Below are positions 9,333 to 18,444 of a DNA stretch of 64,000 nucleotides, in pieces. The position numbers and the translations under genes are program-made. How positions within the stretch are numbered: the stretch's first letter is position 1; each line of letters starts with the position of its first letter. The stretch is from Photorhabdus asymbiotica (GTDB lineage Bacteria > Pseudomonadota > Gammaproteobacteria > Enterobacterales > Enterobacteriaceae), in assembly GCF_003634575.1 (NCBI RefSeq), contig NZ_RBLJ01000001.1, positions 558,001 to 622,000 on the forward strand, in the 5' to 3' direction. Under the pieces are notes generated by a model that searched no databases, had not been told where the DNA came from, and saw nothing but the letters and a program-made list of their open reading frames with translations.

Positions 9333-9978
9333 TATCTGTAAGATCTACGACAATGAGAACAAACAGCATCTTGCGCTGAAAGATATCTGCTTAACAATCG
9401 ATCCACATGACTACGTTGCTATTCTTGGTCGCTCCGGTTCAGGGAAAAGTACCTTATTAAATATAATCGGACTTTTGGATACCGCCAGTACGGGAAAATA
9501 TCTTATTAACGACCTTGAAATCACTCAGCAAAAAATTCATTCATTGGCACTTTTACGACGGAAATATTTTGGGTTTGTTTTTCAGAACTACAATTTACTC
9601 GATAATTACCGGGTCGATGAAAATATCTTAATGCCCATGTACTACTTAAAAAGAGATTTCAATTACGACAGAAAATATTTCAATTACTTAATAAAGCGTC
9701 TCCAACTTAATAATTTATTAGATAAATACCCGCGTCATCTTTCTGGCGGAGAACAGCAACGCGTTGCTGTAACCCGCGCATTAATCAATAATCCGAAGTT
9801 TATTATTGCTGATGAACCTACCGGCGCACTAGATACCACTAATGCGACCAATCTGATGCAACTTTTTACTGAATTACATAATAGTGGATGTGGCATCATT
9901 CTCGTGACACACGATCAAGCTGTTGCCGGATACGCCAAGCGCAAGTTGTACCTGGATAACGGTTCTTTGGTGACATAA
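9316..9978 (+). CDS. MacB/LolD-type ABC transporter ATPase
   Basis: A 220-residue ATPase. I chose the ATG at 9316, which gives the usual [11 protein letters not shown] start and overlaps the adaptor gene by 17 bases; a longer in-frame extension to 9217 would lie inside the adaptor. Walker A is GRSGSGKST, the signature is [11 protein letters not shown] and Walker B is [12 protein letters not shown], all intact. The sequence is of the MacB/LolD/FtsE type, which powers mechanical transmission rather than classical transport. In E. coli MacB the ATPase and permease are one polypeptide; here they are separate genes. The stop overlaps the permease start (TAATG). Confidence 0.94.
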   Translation: MIILNNICKIYDNENKQHLALKDICLTIDPHDYVAILGRSGSGKSTLLNIIGLLDTASTGKYLINDLEITQQKIHSLALLRRKYFGFVFQNYNLLDNYRVDENILMPMYYLKRDFNYDRKYFNYLIKRLQLNNLLDKYPRHLSGGEQQRVAVTRALINNPKFIIADEPTGALDTTNATNLMQLFTELHNSGCGIILVTHDQAVAGYAKRKLYLDNGSLVT

Positions 9979-11207
9979 TGGGCATAATAAAAACACCCCT
10001 AAAGCTTAATATTTATTCTACTGTTATCCTATTTAACCTCAAAATGGCAGCACGCTCCCTTGTGGCACATAAGACACGGGTTTTCTTAACTTTGCTATGT
10101 ATTGCCATCGGAGTAGCTTCAATTGTGATTATGCAGGCTATCGGGATGGCAACTAAGGATCACATTGTCAAAGCTGTTTCCTCAATGGGAAGTAACATCA
10201 TCTCCGTAAAATACAAAGGGCAAGAAAGCGGTGCTTTCGATTCCCATAATAATTATCTGACCCAAAAAGATATCACGTCACTTTCAGGTAATCCGCATAT
10301 CAGCTACAGCACCCTTTTTTCCACTGCTTCAGGGACAATAGTTTCTCCACAAGGCACTACCAATGCTCAGTTGATCGGTGCGAATGCGGATATTGCAATT
10401 ATCCGAAATCTGGTCATTGAACGCGGGCGTTTTTATACACCAAAAGAAGACGAGACTCTGGCAAACGTCGTCGTTTTAGGTGCTTCTTTGGCCGAAAGAC
10501 TATTTTCCCATAAAGAATCTGCATTTGAACAGAATATCAAAATTAACGACATTTCTATGCGGGTCACCGGCATCCTGGCACAGAAAGGTGAAGGCATGGA
10601 TGTAGGAGTGGATGACACTGTTTTTATACCAAGAAATAGCTATCTGGTGAGACTATTCGGCAATACGCCTCCCAGTGGTATCGTGTTGAAAGCCAAAGAC
10701 GCTTCTCATGTCGAATCAGTTAAGCGCGCTGTTGAGGAACAGTTATCACCGTTTAAACGTCAACAAAGCTATGAGATACGAAATACTACGGAATTGTTGA
10801 AAACTTTGAATGAAACTCAGTCGAAAATTAACCTTTTCCTGCTATCAATATCATCGGTAACGCTCTTTGTTGCAGGAGTTAGTGTTATGAATACTATTTT
10901 GATCAGTGTCAGAGAGCGTAAAAGAGAAATTGGTATACGACTTGCCGTAGGAGCAAGTTATTCCGATATTTTTTATCAATTTCTTACCGAAGCATTTTTG
11001 ATTTCATTATTGGGAGCGCTATTAGGATTATTATTCTCATTTATCGGTTTCAAGATCTTATCACTATTTGATATTGCCGTTGGCTTCTCATTTTATTCAT
11101 TTCTATTGGCTTCCCTCTCGGCATTTTTCATTACGGTGGTGTTTGGCGTATATCCATCCCATCGCGCAGCAGCATCCGCGCCGATCGAAGGGATCAGGGA
11201 ATTGTAG
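9978..11207 (+). CDS. MacB/FtsX-family ABC transporter permease
   Basis: A 409-residue permease. One membrane helix near residues 32-52 is followed by a large periplasmic domain (~60-280) of the MacB type. Three C-terminal helices (~285-310, 330-360, 370-395) follow, with the conserved VMNTILISVRERKREIGIRLA segment between the first two. This is the FtsX-fold architecture used by MacAB-type tripartite exporters. It starts on the last base of the ATPase stop codon and lies in one operon with the NRPS and the carrier protein 32 bases downstream. Confidence 0.94.
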   Translation: MGIIKTPLKLNIYSTVILFNLKMAARSLVAHKTRVFLTLLCIAIGVASIVIMQAIGMATKDHIVKAVSSMGSNIISVKYKGQESGAFDSHNNYLTQKDITSLSGNPHISYSTLFSTASGTIVSPQGTTNAQLIGANADIAIIRNLVIERGRFYTPKEDETLANVVVLGASLAERLFSHKESAFEQNIKINDISMRVTGILAQKGEGMDVGVDDTVFIPRNSYLVRLFGNTPPSGIVLKAKDASHVESVKRAVEEQLSPFKRQQSYEIRNTTELLKTLNETQSKINLFLLSISSVTLFVAGVSVMNTILISVRERKREIGIRLAVGASYSDIFYQFLTEAFLISLLGALLGLLFSFIGFKILSLFDIAVGFSFYSFLLASLSAFFITVVFGVYPSHRAAASAPIEGIREL

Positions 11208-11239
11208 CCTGTTTTGTTTAACACAACTTTGGAGGTACG

Positions 11240-11467
11240 ATGAAAAATCAACTTTTATATGAAATTTTACTTCGGGAAATCACAACTCTTCACCCAGAGG
11301 AAAAAACCATTCCAGCAGACGAGAATCTTTTTGATATTGGTTTCGACTCGATAAAAATGTTAATGCTGGTTGATCGGTTAAAATATGCCGGTTATTCAGT
11401 TAAATTTGCAGATTTGGTCCGGTGGCCGACAATTAATGACTGGATCAATCTAATCGCAAAAAATTAA
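11240..11467 (+). CDS. Free-standing acyl/aryl/peptidyl carrier protein
   Basis: A 75-residue carrier protein with a strong GGAGG ribosome binding site. The motif LFDIGFDSIKML places the phosphopantetheine Ser at residue 37. The C-terminal half (SVKFADLVRWPTINDW) resembles the aryl carrier domains of EntB/VibB-type proteins more than fatty-acid ACP, where the same position reads V.F.EL...PT...W. As the last gene of the operon it probably supplies or accepts an acyl unit for one of the two condensation domains of the NRPS. No loading AMP ligase is visible nearby, so the NRPS adenylation domain or an off-window enzyme would have to load it. Confidence 0.9.
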   Translation: MKNQLLYEILLREITTLHPEEKTIPADENLFDIGFDSIKMLMLVDRLKYAGYSVKFADLVRWPTINDWINLIAKN

Positions 11468-11484
11468 CTGAGCTACCTGTCATT

Positions 11485-12657
11485 TCATGATGAGTGGTGG
11501 ATAAGCCATGTAGCAAGATCAGTAATCACCTGCTCTGGAATCTGGCTTGGTTGCAGATAATCCTCGCTACTGGAATATCCTGTTGTAGGCAATAAAATGT
11601 GATTCAACCCAGTATAAAGTTTGAATTCCGCATCTTTATTGCCTTGCAGTGCAGTTTTCCACATTGCCAAGTCAATATCATACGGAACCTGAAAATCCTG
11701 ATCACCTTGAGCCAAGAATAAAGGTATTGAGGGCAAATCTTTTAAGCAAGTCAATGCGTGGTAACCCTCAATTTGTTTGAGATAACTCTCCGGTACGGCC
11801 AGCAAGTTCGCAAGAGACACCGTATCGTTCTCTTTCCCACTGGATAATTGGGATAAAATCACCTGAAGTAAACTACGAAATGGCGTCGCCAGCATCACTA
11901 TGCCCGCAATATTTAGACCCGACTTTTGCCGTAAATTCTTTGCAATTAATGGGCTAACATATCCGCCGAAACTGTGCCCAACAAGGAATACCGGCACATT
12001 GTGAAATTCAGTATGTTCCATTAAGCCAGTTAAAATATTACATGCGTCATCAACAATTTCTGCATTAAGATCTATCGACTCTGGATCGGTATTTCCCTGC
12101 CAAGAGCGATAATAGCGTTTGTCAAACCGTGCGCTTGCGATACCGTATCGGCTTAACTCATGTGCCAACATACGAAACAGTGGATTAGGACCAACATCAT
12201 AATCCATTGAATGCGGACCAGAACCAGCAAGCAATAATGCCAGTGCTTTGACATTATGTGGTGACGGCAGACACACCAAACCATCAGGAAGCTCTTCAAG
12301 GCCAAACTCCCTTAGCATTTTTTCGGTAAAAATGCCCGGCCTTTCATACGCATTGGGTATCGGGCATCGAGATAACGTAAGCGAATCAATTTGCTGATCT
12401 TTAAGCCCAATATAAAGATTGAATTTTCCATTGAGAGTATTTAGTCGCAGATGACAAGCACCTTGCTGGTGGTAAATAATATCGATATCTGAGTTATACA
12501 AACTGTCTGCCAGTGCAATTAAAGTCAGATCATCAGCCACCACGCGCAATGGTTCATTCATTAATTCCCTAGCAGCTTCCCATTGTTCATCAAGTAACGC
12601 AGTTATCAATACTGTTATTTCCTCATCCAACGCGGTAATTAATCTCTTAACAAGCAT
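11485..12657 (-). CDS. Alpha/beta hydrolase (serine esterase/thioesterase-like)
   Basis: A 390-residue protein convergent with the carrier protein gene, 17 bases apart. I chose the ATG at 12657; an upstream in-frame TTG would add four residues. The first ~120 residues form a separate domain of the kind often found before this hydrolase type, followed by the hydrolase fold. An oxyanion segment reads LLLAGSGPHSMD, the nucleophile motif is GHSFGG (Ser229), an acid candidate is in GDQDFQVP, and the catalytic His is in YTGLNHIL. No signal peptide is evident, so it is probably cytoplasmic. It could release or hydrolyse the NRPS product, or give self-protection. That role is inferred from position only. 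Confidence 0.85.
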   Translation of the reverse strand: MLVKRLITALDEEITVLITALLDEQWEAARELMNEPLRVVADDLTLIALADSLYNSDIDIIYHQQGACHLRLNTLNGKFNLYIGLKDQQIDSLTLSRCPIPNAYERPGIFTEKMLREFGLEELPDGLVCLPSPHNVKALALLLAGSGPHSMDYDVGPNPLFRMLAHELSRYGIASARFDKRYYRSWQGNTDPESIDLNAEIVDDACNILTGLMEHTEFHNVPVFLVGHSFGGYVSPLIAKNLRQKSGLNIAGIVMLATPFRSLLQVILSQLSSGKENDTVSLANLLAVPESYLKQIEGYHALTCLKDLPSIPLFLAQGDQDFQVPYDIDLAMWKTALQGNKDAEFKLYTGLNHILLPTTGYSSSEDYLQPSQIPEQVITDLATWLIHHSS

Positions 12658-12835
12658 GCCATTTCTCAAATAACGGTGATTTGCTTTTTTATATCAATTT
12701 TTGCTCAAGTATCCCAGTCTTTGGTGTTTTTGATATGAAAAGCCCGATATACAGAAAAATTGTGCAGATTAAATTCAGACGAAATAGTTTTTTAATCAGT
12801 GTAGGGATTATTTAGATTAGTAATCGTGATAATAG

Positions 12836-13044
12836 TTATCTGACTCCAGCGAAACGAAGCTTGCTGTAACCTTCACGTGAGGAACACAAAAAATCGATAT
12901 CAACCGATTCCCTGTACTCAGAGAGCATCATAACTATTGCGGTCCCCCTGCAAAATAGCCATCTGCATCATCAAGAAAGTCTTGTGATAAAGAGCTTAAC
13001 ACCTTCGCAATACGGTTATGATGCGCAAGACGAAAATTAAACAT
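12836..13044 (-). pseudogene. Nucleotidyltransferase AbiEii-like toxin, frameshifted remnant
   Basis: Reading leftward from ATG at 13044, a 36-residue frame runs MFNFRLAHHNRIAKVLSSL and ends GYFAGGPQ-stop. Directly after, a second frame (ATG at 12931) reads MLSEYRESVDIDFLCSSREG and stops at 12836. Joined, the two match the GGT...ESVDIDF nucleotidyltransferase core of AbiEii-type toxins with the frame lost at the GG. Only about the first 70 codons survive; I see no continuation further left. The start overlaps the stop of the small gene upstream, the layout of a two-gene operon. Confidence 0.65.
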
Positions 13045-13237
13045 TTAAAAAACCATGCCCCTGCTCATGAATGAGTCGTTCAATCAACTGACGTTCCTGG
13101 GGTTCAAGCTTATCTTCTTCGACATATTTCCAATTGCGCTCGTAAAATGCCAGAGCATCACGATCAGTTAGCTCAGTATCTTCAGCAAGATACCAAGCAC
13201 AACTTTTCATTTGTGGATAATCAGCGATTTTTACCAT
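13037..13237 (-). CDS. Small acidic protein upstream of AbiEii-like remnant (putative partner/antitoxin)
   Basis: A 66-residue protein starting at ATG 13237 with a GGAGAGG ribosome binding site; an in-frame upstream ATG (13291) lacks such a site. The sequence has WYLAEDTELT and ALAFYERNWKYVEED, is acidic, and has no membrane segment. Its stop overlaps the start of the broken nucleotidyltransferase gene (ATGTTTAA), so the two were translationally coupled. I know no precise function; by position it would be the partner gene of a toxin-antitoxin-like pair. It appears intact while the toxin is dead. Confidence 0.7.
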   Translation of the reverse strand: MVKIADYPQMKSCAWYLAEDTELTDRDALAFYERNWKYVEEDKLEPQERQLIERLIHEQGHGFLNV

Positions 13238-13325
13238 AACAACCTCTCCTTTCATATTTGTATAGCTGAGTGGAACCTTCAACTCAACCACATTGCAAGT
13301 GCCTACATTCTTTATACATTGAAAC

Positions 13326-13347
13326 TCACCTGGCTAAAGCCAGGTGA
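13326..13347. other. Perfect 22 bp palindromic hairpin
   Basis: TCACCTGGC, loop TAAA, GCCAGGTGA. It lies between the ABC exporter pair and the small minus-strand gene. No T-run follows on either strand except a weak TTCTTGTTG on the plus strand, so it is not a classic terminator. Such hairpins also occur at IS200/IS605 ends, so it may be an insertion-sequence remnant. The rest of 13238-13510 holds no gene that I can support. Confidence 0.4.
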
Positions 13348-13510
13348 TTCTTGTTGTCATTGGCAATCGCATAGCAATATACGATTATACGAATACGATT
13401 GCTTTAGTCTTACATTGCCTCTGACAAGCATTTAACGTATCGGTATTCCCTAGCGCCATTACATTATTAGGCTAAGCATTCCCTCATGCGGCACAACTAT
13501 TTTCCAGGGA

Positions 13511-15154
13511 TCATGCCAACTCCCTCCGTCGTTGAACAGTAACAATATGGTCAGCTTTAGCGAGAAGATCAGCATTGCATGAAACAACAATCCACAAACC
13601 AGGCCAACGCTCCGGCAAGGTGGACCATAAGTGACGAGCCGTAACTGCATCTAATGATGAATCACAATTATCAACAATATAAACATCAGCAGGACGACAT
13701 AACATTCGAGCCAACGCCAAACGTTGACGCTGGCCACCAGACAGTTGCCGGGCGCTGCCAGAATTAATGACAGTATCAAGTCCTTCTGGTAGCTCATATG
13801 AGCCAGGAGTCATACCTACCGCCTCTAAAGCCTGCACCATAATATCGTCATCAATATCCGTATCGCCCAATGCGAGATTTTGTCTTACTGTTCCACCAAA
13901 AAAACCCGCTCTTTGTCTGGCATATCCGATACGTGGATTCCGCCACCAGTTTTCATTCCCCAGAACTTCTCTGTTATTCCAAAGCACACTGCCAGAACTG
14001 GACTTTTCCAAACCGATCAAATAACGCAAAAAGGTGGTTTTACCCGCCCCCATCTCCCCAACAATTCCAACGACCTGATTAGTTGTCGCTTCAAATGAAA
14101 CAGGGAGCTGAGTATTTGAATACGCAAGATGATTAACACTAAGCTTATGGAGAACCTCACCTTGTTCATCTTCTTTTATTTCTCTTTTATCTGCCAATAA
14201 CTGTTTGATGCGCTCATAACACACATCAGCATTTTTATAATTAGCAATAGACCGACCAAAGAAAAATATCTGTTCACTGATCCAGCCGATATAAGTCAAA
14301 AATAACGCCAGATTACCCACAGTAAAACTGCCATCAACGATTCGTTTACTCACTATCAATAAAACCGCTGATGTTCCGATTATGACAATATTTTTAAACA
14401 GGCCAGAAAGAAGGTCAGTAAATACCTGATGTTTGGCTTGAATAGCCCGTCGACTCACAAATTTCTGCGACAATCTCTCAATCTGACCTTCAATTTTGTT
14501 GCTAAGGCGCAGATCACGTATACCCGTTAAAACATCAGTAATCTGACCTGCAATATCTCCCTGCGATTGACGTTTACTCTCTTGTAAATTACCTACTTTG
14601 CGTTTAAGTATCGCGCCAATCCAGAGACCCACAATCATCGGCATAAGAGCCAGCGTGGTTATTGGATCAGTGTTGATAAGCACAACTAATGCGATAATTA
14701 AAAGTAATGCCCGGTAGATAAAATCAGAAGTCCAACTCAAGAATTCCGCAATTTCATCACTATCATCACGAATGCGATTCAAAATATCGCCTTGTGAAAA
14801 AGCGTGCCTCTGATTATGAGAACAATGGCTCACGCCGCGTAAAACTCTCTCTTTCAAATAAGCACTTACTTTAAATATCAACGTAAAGTCCAGGCTTAAT
14901 CCCATGAAGAGAACTAGCGATCGCAAAACCATTACAGCAATTGCAGAGGAAAGTAACCACCAGACTGTAGGATTAGTCGGTTCATTTATTGCACTATCCA
15001 GTAGCTTACTGATTAAGTAACCAATCAACAAAGGAAAACCGTGCATAAGTGTCCATACAAACATTGTGATGAAATAGAGAGGGGCAAATTTTTTCACCAA
15101 ATCAATCAATGCCGATAACATCTTAGGTTTAGTTGATACACTGGATATAGTCAT
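13511..15154 (-). CDS. ABC exporter half-transporter, permease-ATPase fusion (second subunit)
   Basis: A 547-residue protein with a six-helix membrane domain (~1-310) and a C-terminal nucleotide-binding domain. Walker A is GEMGAGKTT and the signature LSGGQRQRLALARM is canonical. The Walker B region reads VYIVDNCDSSLD, so the catalytic Glu is Asn. Its start overlaps the stop of the gene encoding the partner at 15151 (ATGA). Together they form a heterodimeric exporter with one degenerate ATP site, as in bacterial TM287/288-type or YbtPQ-like pairs. The substrate is unknown; position suggests the product of this island or self-resistance. Confidence 0.9.
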   Translation of the reverse strand: MTISSVSTKPKMLSALIDLVKKFAPLYFITMFVWTLMHGFPLLIGYLISKLLDSAINEPTNPTVWWLLSSAIAVMVLRSLVLFMGLSLDFTLIFKVSAYLKERVLRGVSHCSHNQRHAFSQGDILNRIRDDSDEIAEFLSWTSDFIYRALLLIIALVVLINTDPITTLALMPMIVGLWIGAILKRKVGNLQESKRQSQGDIAGQITDVLTGIRDLRLSNKIEGQIERLSQKFVSRRAIQAKHQVFTDLLSGLFKNIVIIGTSAVLLIVSKRIVDGSFTVGNLALFLTYIGWISEQIFFFGRSIANYKNADVCYERIKQLLADKREIKEDEQGEVLHKLSVNHLAYSNTQLPVSFEATTNQVVGIVGEMGAGKTTFLRYLIGLEKSSSGSVLWNNREVLGNENWWRNPRIGYARQRAGFFGGTVRQNLALGDTDIDDDIMVQALEAVGMTPGSYELPEGLDTVINSGSARQLSGGQRQRLALARMLCRPADVYIVDNCDSSLDAVTARHLWSTLPERWPGLWIVVSCNADLLAKADHIVTVQRRRELA

Positions 15155-16878
15155 ACAATGAGTCCATGATTGCTGGTTAACATTGCGATTTCTGTTTCTG
15201 GAACTCGCTGTTTAATCCGCCCATCATCAATAATGATGATTTCATCAACGGCTGAAAGTGTATGAAGACGGTGTGCGACCATCACTACGGTGCGATTGCG
15301 ACTTAATTTTCCAAGTAATTTCAGCCAACTCTCTTCAGTCTGCGGATCGAGTTGAGATGTTCCTTCATCAATAATCACCAACGAGCAATGCTGTAACATC
15401 ACTCTGGCGCCCGCTATCATTTGAATTTCCCCTTCTGACATTATCCGTCCGTTGGTTCCGACGAGTGTATTAAGACCATCCGGTAATGCTTTAGCCCATT
15501 CAAGCGCATCTAATTCTTGCAGAACAGCCCAAATCTGACCGTCAGATATTTCATTACTGAATAGTGTTAAATTTTCCCGCAACGTTGCAGAGAACAAATG
15601 AGAACGCTGACTAAGCACGGCAACCTTTTTCGCAAATTCTTCAGGTCTAATTGTTGAGACATCAATATTTCCAATTGTCACTCTTCCCGAATCAGGCTGC
15701 GCAAATCCACACATCAAATTAAGAATAGTGCTTTTTCCTGCTCCCGTTCTCCCGATAATGCCAATTTTGCTCCCCGGAGCAACGTAAAAATTAACGCTAT
15801 GCAAAACCTGTGTTTCTTCCCCACCATAACTGAAATCAACATTATCGAAATGGATAGAGAGAGGGCCATCAGGCAATAGATTATCTGGTGATTTACTTGC
15901 AGTACCTTCACTTAGCGTTTTAGCCGCAAGTGATAAAGCAGCAAATAACTTCTGTAGCAACTCTATTTCTTGTGACATGTCTTCCACTGGCTCTCGCAGC
16001 TTGTCAACATAGAGATAGACCATTGTTAATGTGCCGATACTTATACTGTCTTGGCCAAGTAACTGAAGCCCAAAGCCAAAACCTATACCGAAGCACAATG
16101 CAAAAAAGAGCTGAGTAATTGGCCAGAAAGCCCTACCGCCGATATAAGCCTTGCGTTCAATTTTGAGTAATACTGACAACATCTTACGAAATGCAACGGA
16201 AGGCCAATGGGCTTGAGATAATGGCTGCAAATCATCCATTGCATGGAGTGAATCACCGATAAAACCAAAGATCCTTGCTTTCTCCGTTCGCGCAATGAGC
16301 CAACGACGAACAGCAAGTCTGGTTAATTGAATAAGTACATATGCCACCAATATAATAACAATAGCCATAGCAATGCCCGCCTGGGGCATGACATTGAATA
16401 TAATGATTAATGTACCGAGTGCCAGTGCTGAATTACCAATAGCCTTGAAACCAGCTTTAGAAATCGTTTTTCCTATAATGTCAGCGTTTCCTTCGACGCT
16501 TTCCAACAGCTCTCCCTGCGATCTTCTCTCTATTTCCAATACGGGTAAAACCGTCATCACATGATGAAAAAGTTTGTATCTAATAGTATCTGCAATACCC
16601 CAACCAGCCTTGGTGCTCATGTAGCTAGTGACCAAACTACCCATGACCCCAATCGAGGCGATGAAAAGATAAATTATTGCCAACATAATAAGCTGATCAG
16701 CAGTGGTTCCTGACGTCGCCTTATCGACGTAATTCCTTATAATATAGGGGCCACCTAGATCGCATAATAATGTGACGGTTAAGGCCAGAAAGGCACACAT
16801 AACCGTTCCCTTAAACGGTATGGCACTACGTAACAGTATCTGCCATGCGGTTAAATTCTTTGACATAATGTTTTCCAT
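15151..16878 (-). CDS. ABC exporter half-transporter, permease-ATPase fusion (first subunit)
   Basis: A 575-residue protein with membrane helices over ~1-320 and an ATPase domain after ~340. Walker A is GRTGAGKST and Walker B, LVIIDEGTSQLD, keeps the catalytic Glu. The signature is degenerate (MSEGEIQMIAGARV instead of LSGGQ). This complements the partner subunit, which has a normal signature but lacks the Glu, so one of the two composite ATP sites would pair intact signature with intact Glu. A second in-frame ATG lies at 16866 and could be the true start. It is the first gene of a two-gene operon. Confidence 0.9.
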   Translation of the reverse strand: MENIMSKNLTAWQILLRSAIPFKGTVMCAFLALTVTLLCDLGGPYIIRNYVDKATSGTTADQLIMLAIIYLFIASIGVMGSLVTSYMSTKAGWGIADTIRYKLFHHVMTVLPVLEIERRSQGELLESVEGNADIIGKTISKAGFKAIGNSALALGTLIIIFNVMPQAGIAMAIVIILVAYVLIQLTRLAVRRWLIARTEKARIFGFIGDSLHAMDDLQPLSQAHWPSVAFRKMLSVLLKIERKAYIGGRAFWPITQLFFALCFGIGFGFGLQLLGQDSISIGTLTMVYLYVDKLREPVEDMSQEIELLQKLFAALSLAAKTLSEGTASKSPDNLLPDGPLSIHFDNVDFSYGGEETQVLHSVNFYVAPGSKIGIIGRTGAGKSTILNLMCGFAQPDSGRVTIGNIDVSTIRPEEFAKKVAVLSQRSHLFSATLRENLTLFSNEISDGQIWAVLQELDALEWAKALPDGLNTLVGTNGRIMSEGEIQMIAGARVMLQHCSLVIIDEGTSQLDPQTEESWLKLLGKLSRNRTVVMVAHRLHTLSAVDEIIIIDDGRIKQRVPETEIAMLTSNHGLIV

Positions 16879-17600
16879 CTTTGGGTTATATCACCTCAGT
16901 AAAATTAGGGATGTTATTCATAACATCAATATATGGAGATGCAGCTAATGCTGCCCTTATTAATAACAAATTAATCACAACAGTAACATCTTGTTTGCAT
17001 TTGGAAAAATGCAATTATCGCAAAATATTCACGTTTATCACTACATGATTGAGATCTTTATAAACGCTATCACAAGAAAATAGCCAGAAAATAAAATTTA
17101 TGTCTTATTCTATATTGTCAATACCTTTTACGGGTTACCCTATATCCAAGCAGGCAAGTATATTGCCAATGGATAACTTATTCCAGACAATGAGTCACAA
17201 GTGAAGAAAAAGCCAACAAAAAAACCGATGAATTATCACAATATTTACAAATGCATAACAATTATATATACCCAATAGATTTCAAGTTGCAGCGCGACAG
17301 CAAATGAACGCATCCCCAGGAGCATAGATAACTATGTGACTGGGGTGAGTGAAAGCAGCCAACAAAGCAGCAACTTGAAGGATGAAGGGTATAAATGTAT
17401 TTCTGGTTAATTTTGGTTGTTTTCTAACTTAACCATTCATTACTAATAAAATGACAAATTATCCTTATTGAATTAATATTCAATTAATTCAAATAAGCTA
17501 AATCAATATAAGTTAATTTATATCCGCTATTAATCCCATCCGATGATATTAATTACCAAAAACAAAGTGGAAAATTATAACCAGTATCACTTTATACTAA
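16879..17600. other. AT-rich intergenic region with one ERIC
   Basis: About 720 bases between the exporter operon and purC, both read leftward. No supportable ORF is present. It contains the ERIC at 17269 and presumably the promoter of the exporter operon near 16880-17000. It marks the boundary between the accessory island and the conserved purC-bamC-dapA block. Confidence 0.6.
17269..17391 (+). repeat. ERIC/IRU element, type A
   Basis: A 123 bp element in forward ERIC orientation (ATCCCCAGGAGCATAG, then GTGACTGGGGTGAGTG), bounded by TACCC and GGGTA and flanked by TA dinucleotides. It is intergenic, upstream of the exporter operon and downstream of purC. Confidence 0.95.
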
Positions 17601-17601
17601 T

Positions 17602-17620
17602 AAAAAGGGCCTTTCGGCCC
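17602..17620 (-). terminator. Rho-independent terminator of purC
   Basis: On the minus strand GGGCC, loop GAAA, GGCCC is followed by TTTTTA. It begins about 18 bases after the purC stop. Confidence 0.85.
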
Positions 17621-17638
17621 AGGTAATCGTTTGCGTAA

Positions 17639-18352
17639 TTAATCTAAAACAACACCAATACGGTGCGCTACTTCTTCATACGCTTCAATCAGACCACCAA
17701 GACTTTGGCGGAAACGGTCTTTATCCATTTTATCCAAAGTCTCTTTATCCCATAAACGACAACCATCGGGAGAAAATTCATCACCCAGAACTATTTGCCC
17801 TTTAAATAAACCAAACTCAAGTTTGAAATCAACCAAAATCAAACCAGCATCATCAAACAATTTGCTCAATATTTCATTGGCCTTGTAGCTCAAATTTTTC
17901 ATTTCAGCCAGGTGTTCTTTACTGACCCAACCAAAAGTTTCACAATAGGATTCATTCACCATTGGATCGTGCAGAGCATCATTTTTGAGAAACTGATCGA
18001 ACAGAGGGGGACTCAATACTAAACCTTCTTCAACCCCAAGGCGTCTGACTAACGAACCGGCAGCCCGATTACGGATAACACACTCAACTGGCACCATATC
18101 CAGCTTTTTGACCAGTACTTCAGTGTCTGATAACAGGCGTTCCATTTGCGTTGGAATACCCGCTTCTTCCAGCTTATTCATAATGAAATGATTGAATTTG
18201 TTATTCACCATCCCTTTGCGGTCGAACTGTTCAATACGTTCACCATCCAACGCCGATGTATCATTACGGAATTCCAAAATTAGCCGATCAGGATCATCAG
18301 TGGTGTACACCGTTTTTGCCTTGCCACGATACAACTCAGCTTTTTTTTGCAT
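17639..18352 (-). CDS. purC: Phosphoribosylaminoimidazole-succinocarboxamide synthase
   Basis: SAICAR synthetase ligates aspartate to CAIR with ATP in purine biosynthesis, in the cytosol. The ATG at 18352 gives [16 protein letters not shown] and 237 residues, the E. coli length; the frame is open five codons further but has no support there. Typical segments are present: [35 protein letters not shown] and [10 protein letters not shown]. It is downstream of bamC and dapA in the E. coli order. A GC-rich hairpin between bamC and purC suggests attenuation or processing, so purC may be transcribed partly from its own promoter. Confidence 0.98.
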   Translation of the reverse strand: MQKKAELYRGKAKTVYTTDDPDRLILEFRNDTSALDGERIEQFDRKGMVNNKFNHFIMNKLEEAGIPTQMERLLSDTEVLVKKLDMVPVECVIRNRAAGSLVRRLGVEEGLVLSPPLFDQFLKNDALHDPMVNESYCETFGWVSKEHLAEMKNLSYKANEILSKLFDDAGLILVDFKLEFGLFKGQIVLGDEFSPDGCRLWDKETLDKMDKDRFRQSLGGLIEAYEEVAHRIGVVLD

Positions 18353-18407
18353 TTTACATACTCCCAAATATCAATACGAAAAATAATCATTAGAAATAGC
18401 TATAAAT

Positions 18408-18433
18408 AGCAAAGGGGCTTTCGCCCCTTTGCT
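18408..18433. terminator. Hairpin between bamC and purC
   Basis: AGCAAAGGGGC, loop TTTC, GCCCCTTTGCT forms a strong stem. No T-run follows on the minus strand, so it is probably a partial terminator or RNA-processing/stability element rather than a full stop. Confidence 0.55.
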
Positions 18434-18444
18434 TATATTTATGT

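Noticed and set aside
13326-13347. Palindrome considered as a terminator of the small minus-strand gene or exporter
   Set aside because: It lies upstream of the small gene and downstream of the exporter by almost 180 bases, with no T-run on the minus strand.
18192-18386. Plus-strand ORF opposite purC
   Set aside because: It is antisense to a conserved enzyme and shows no coding features.
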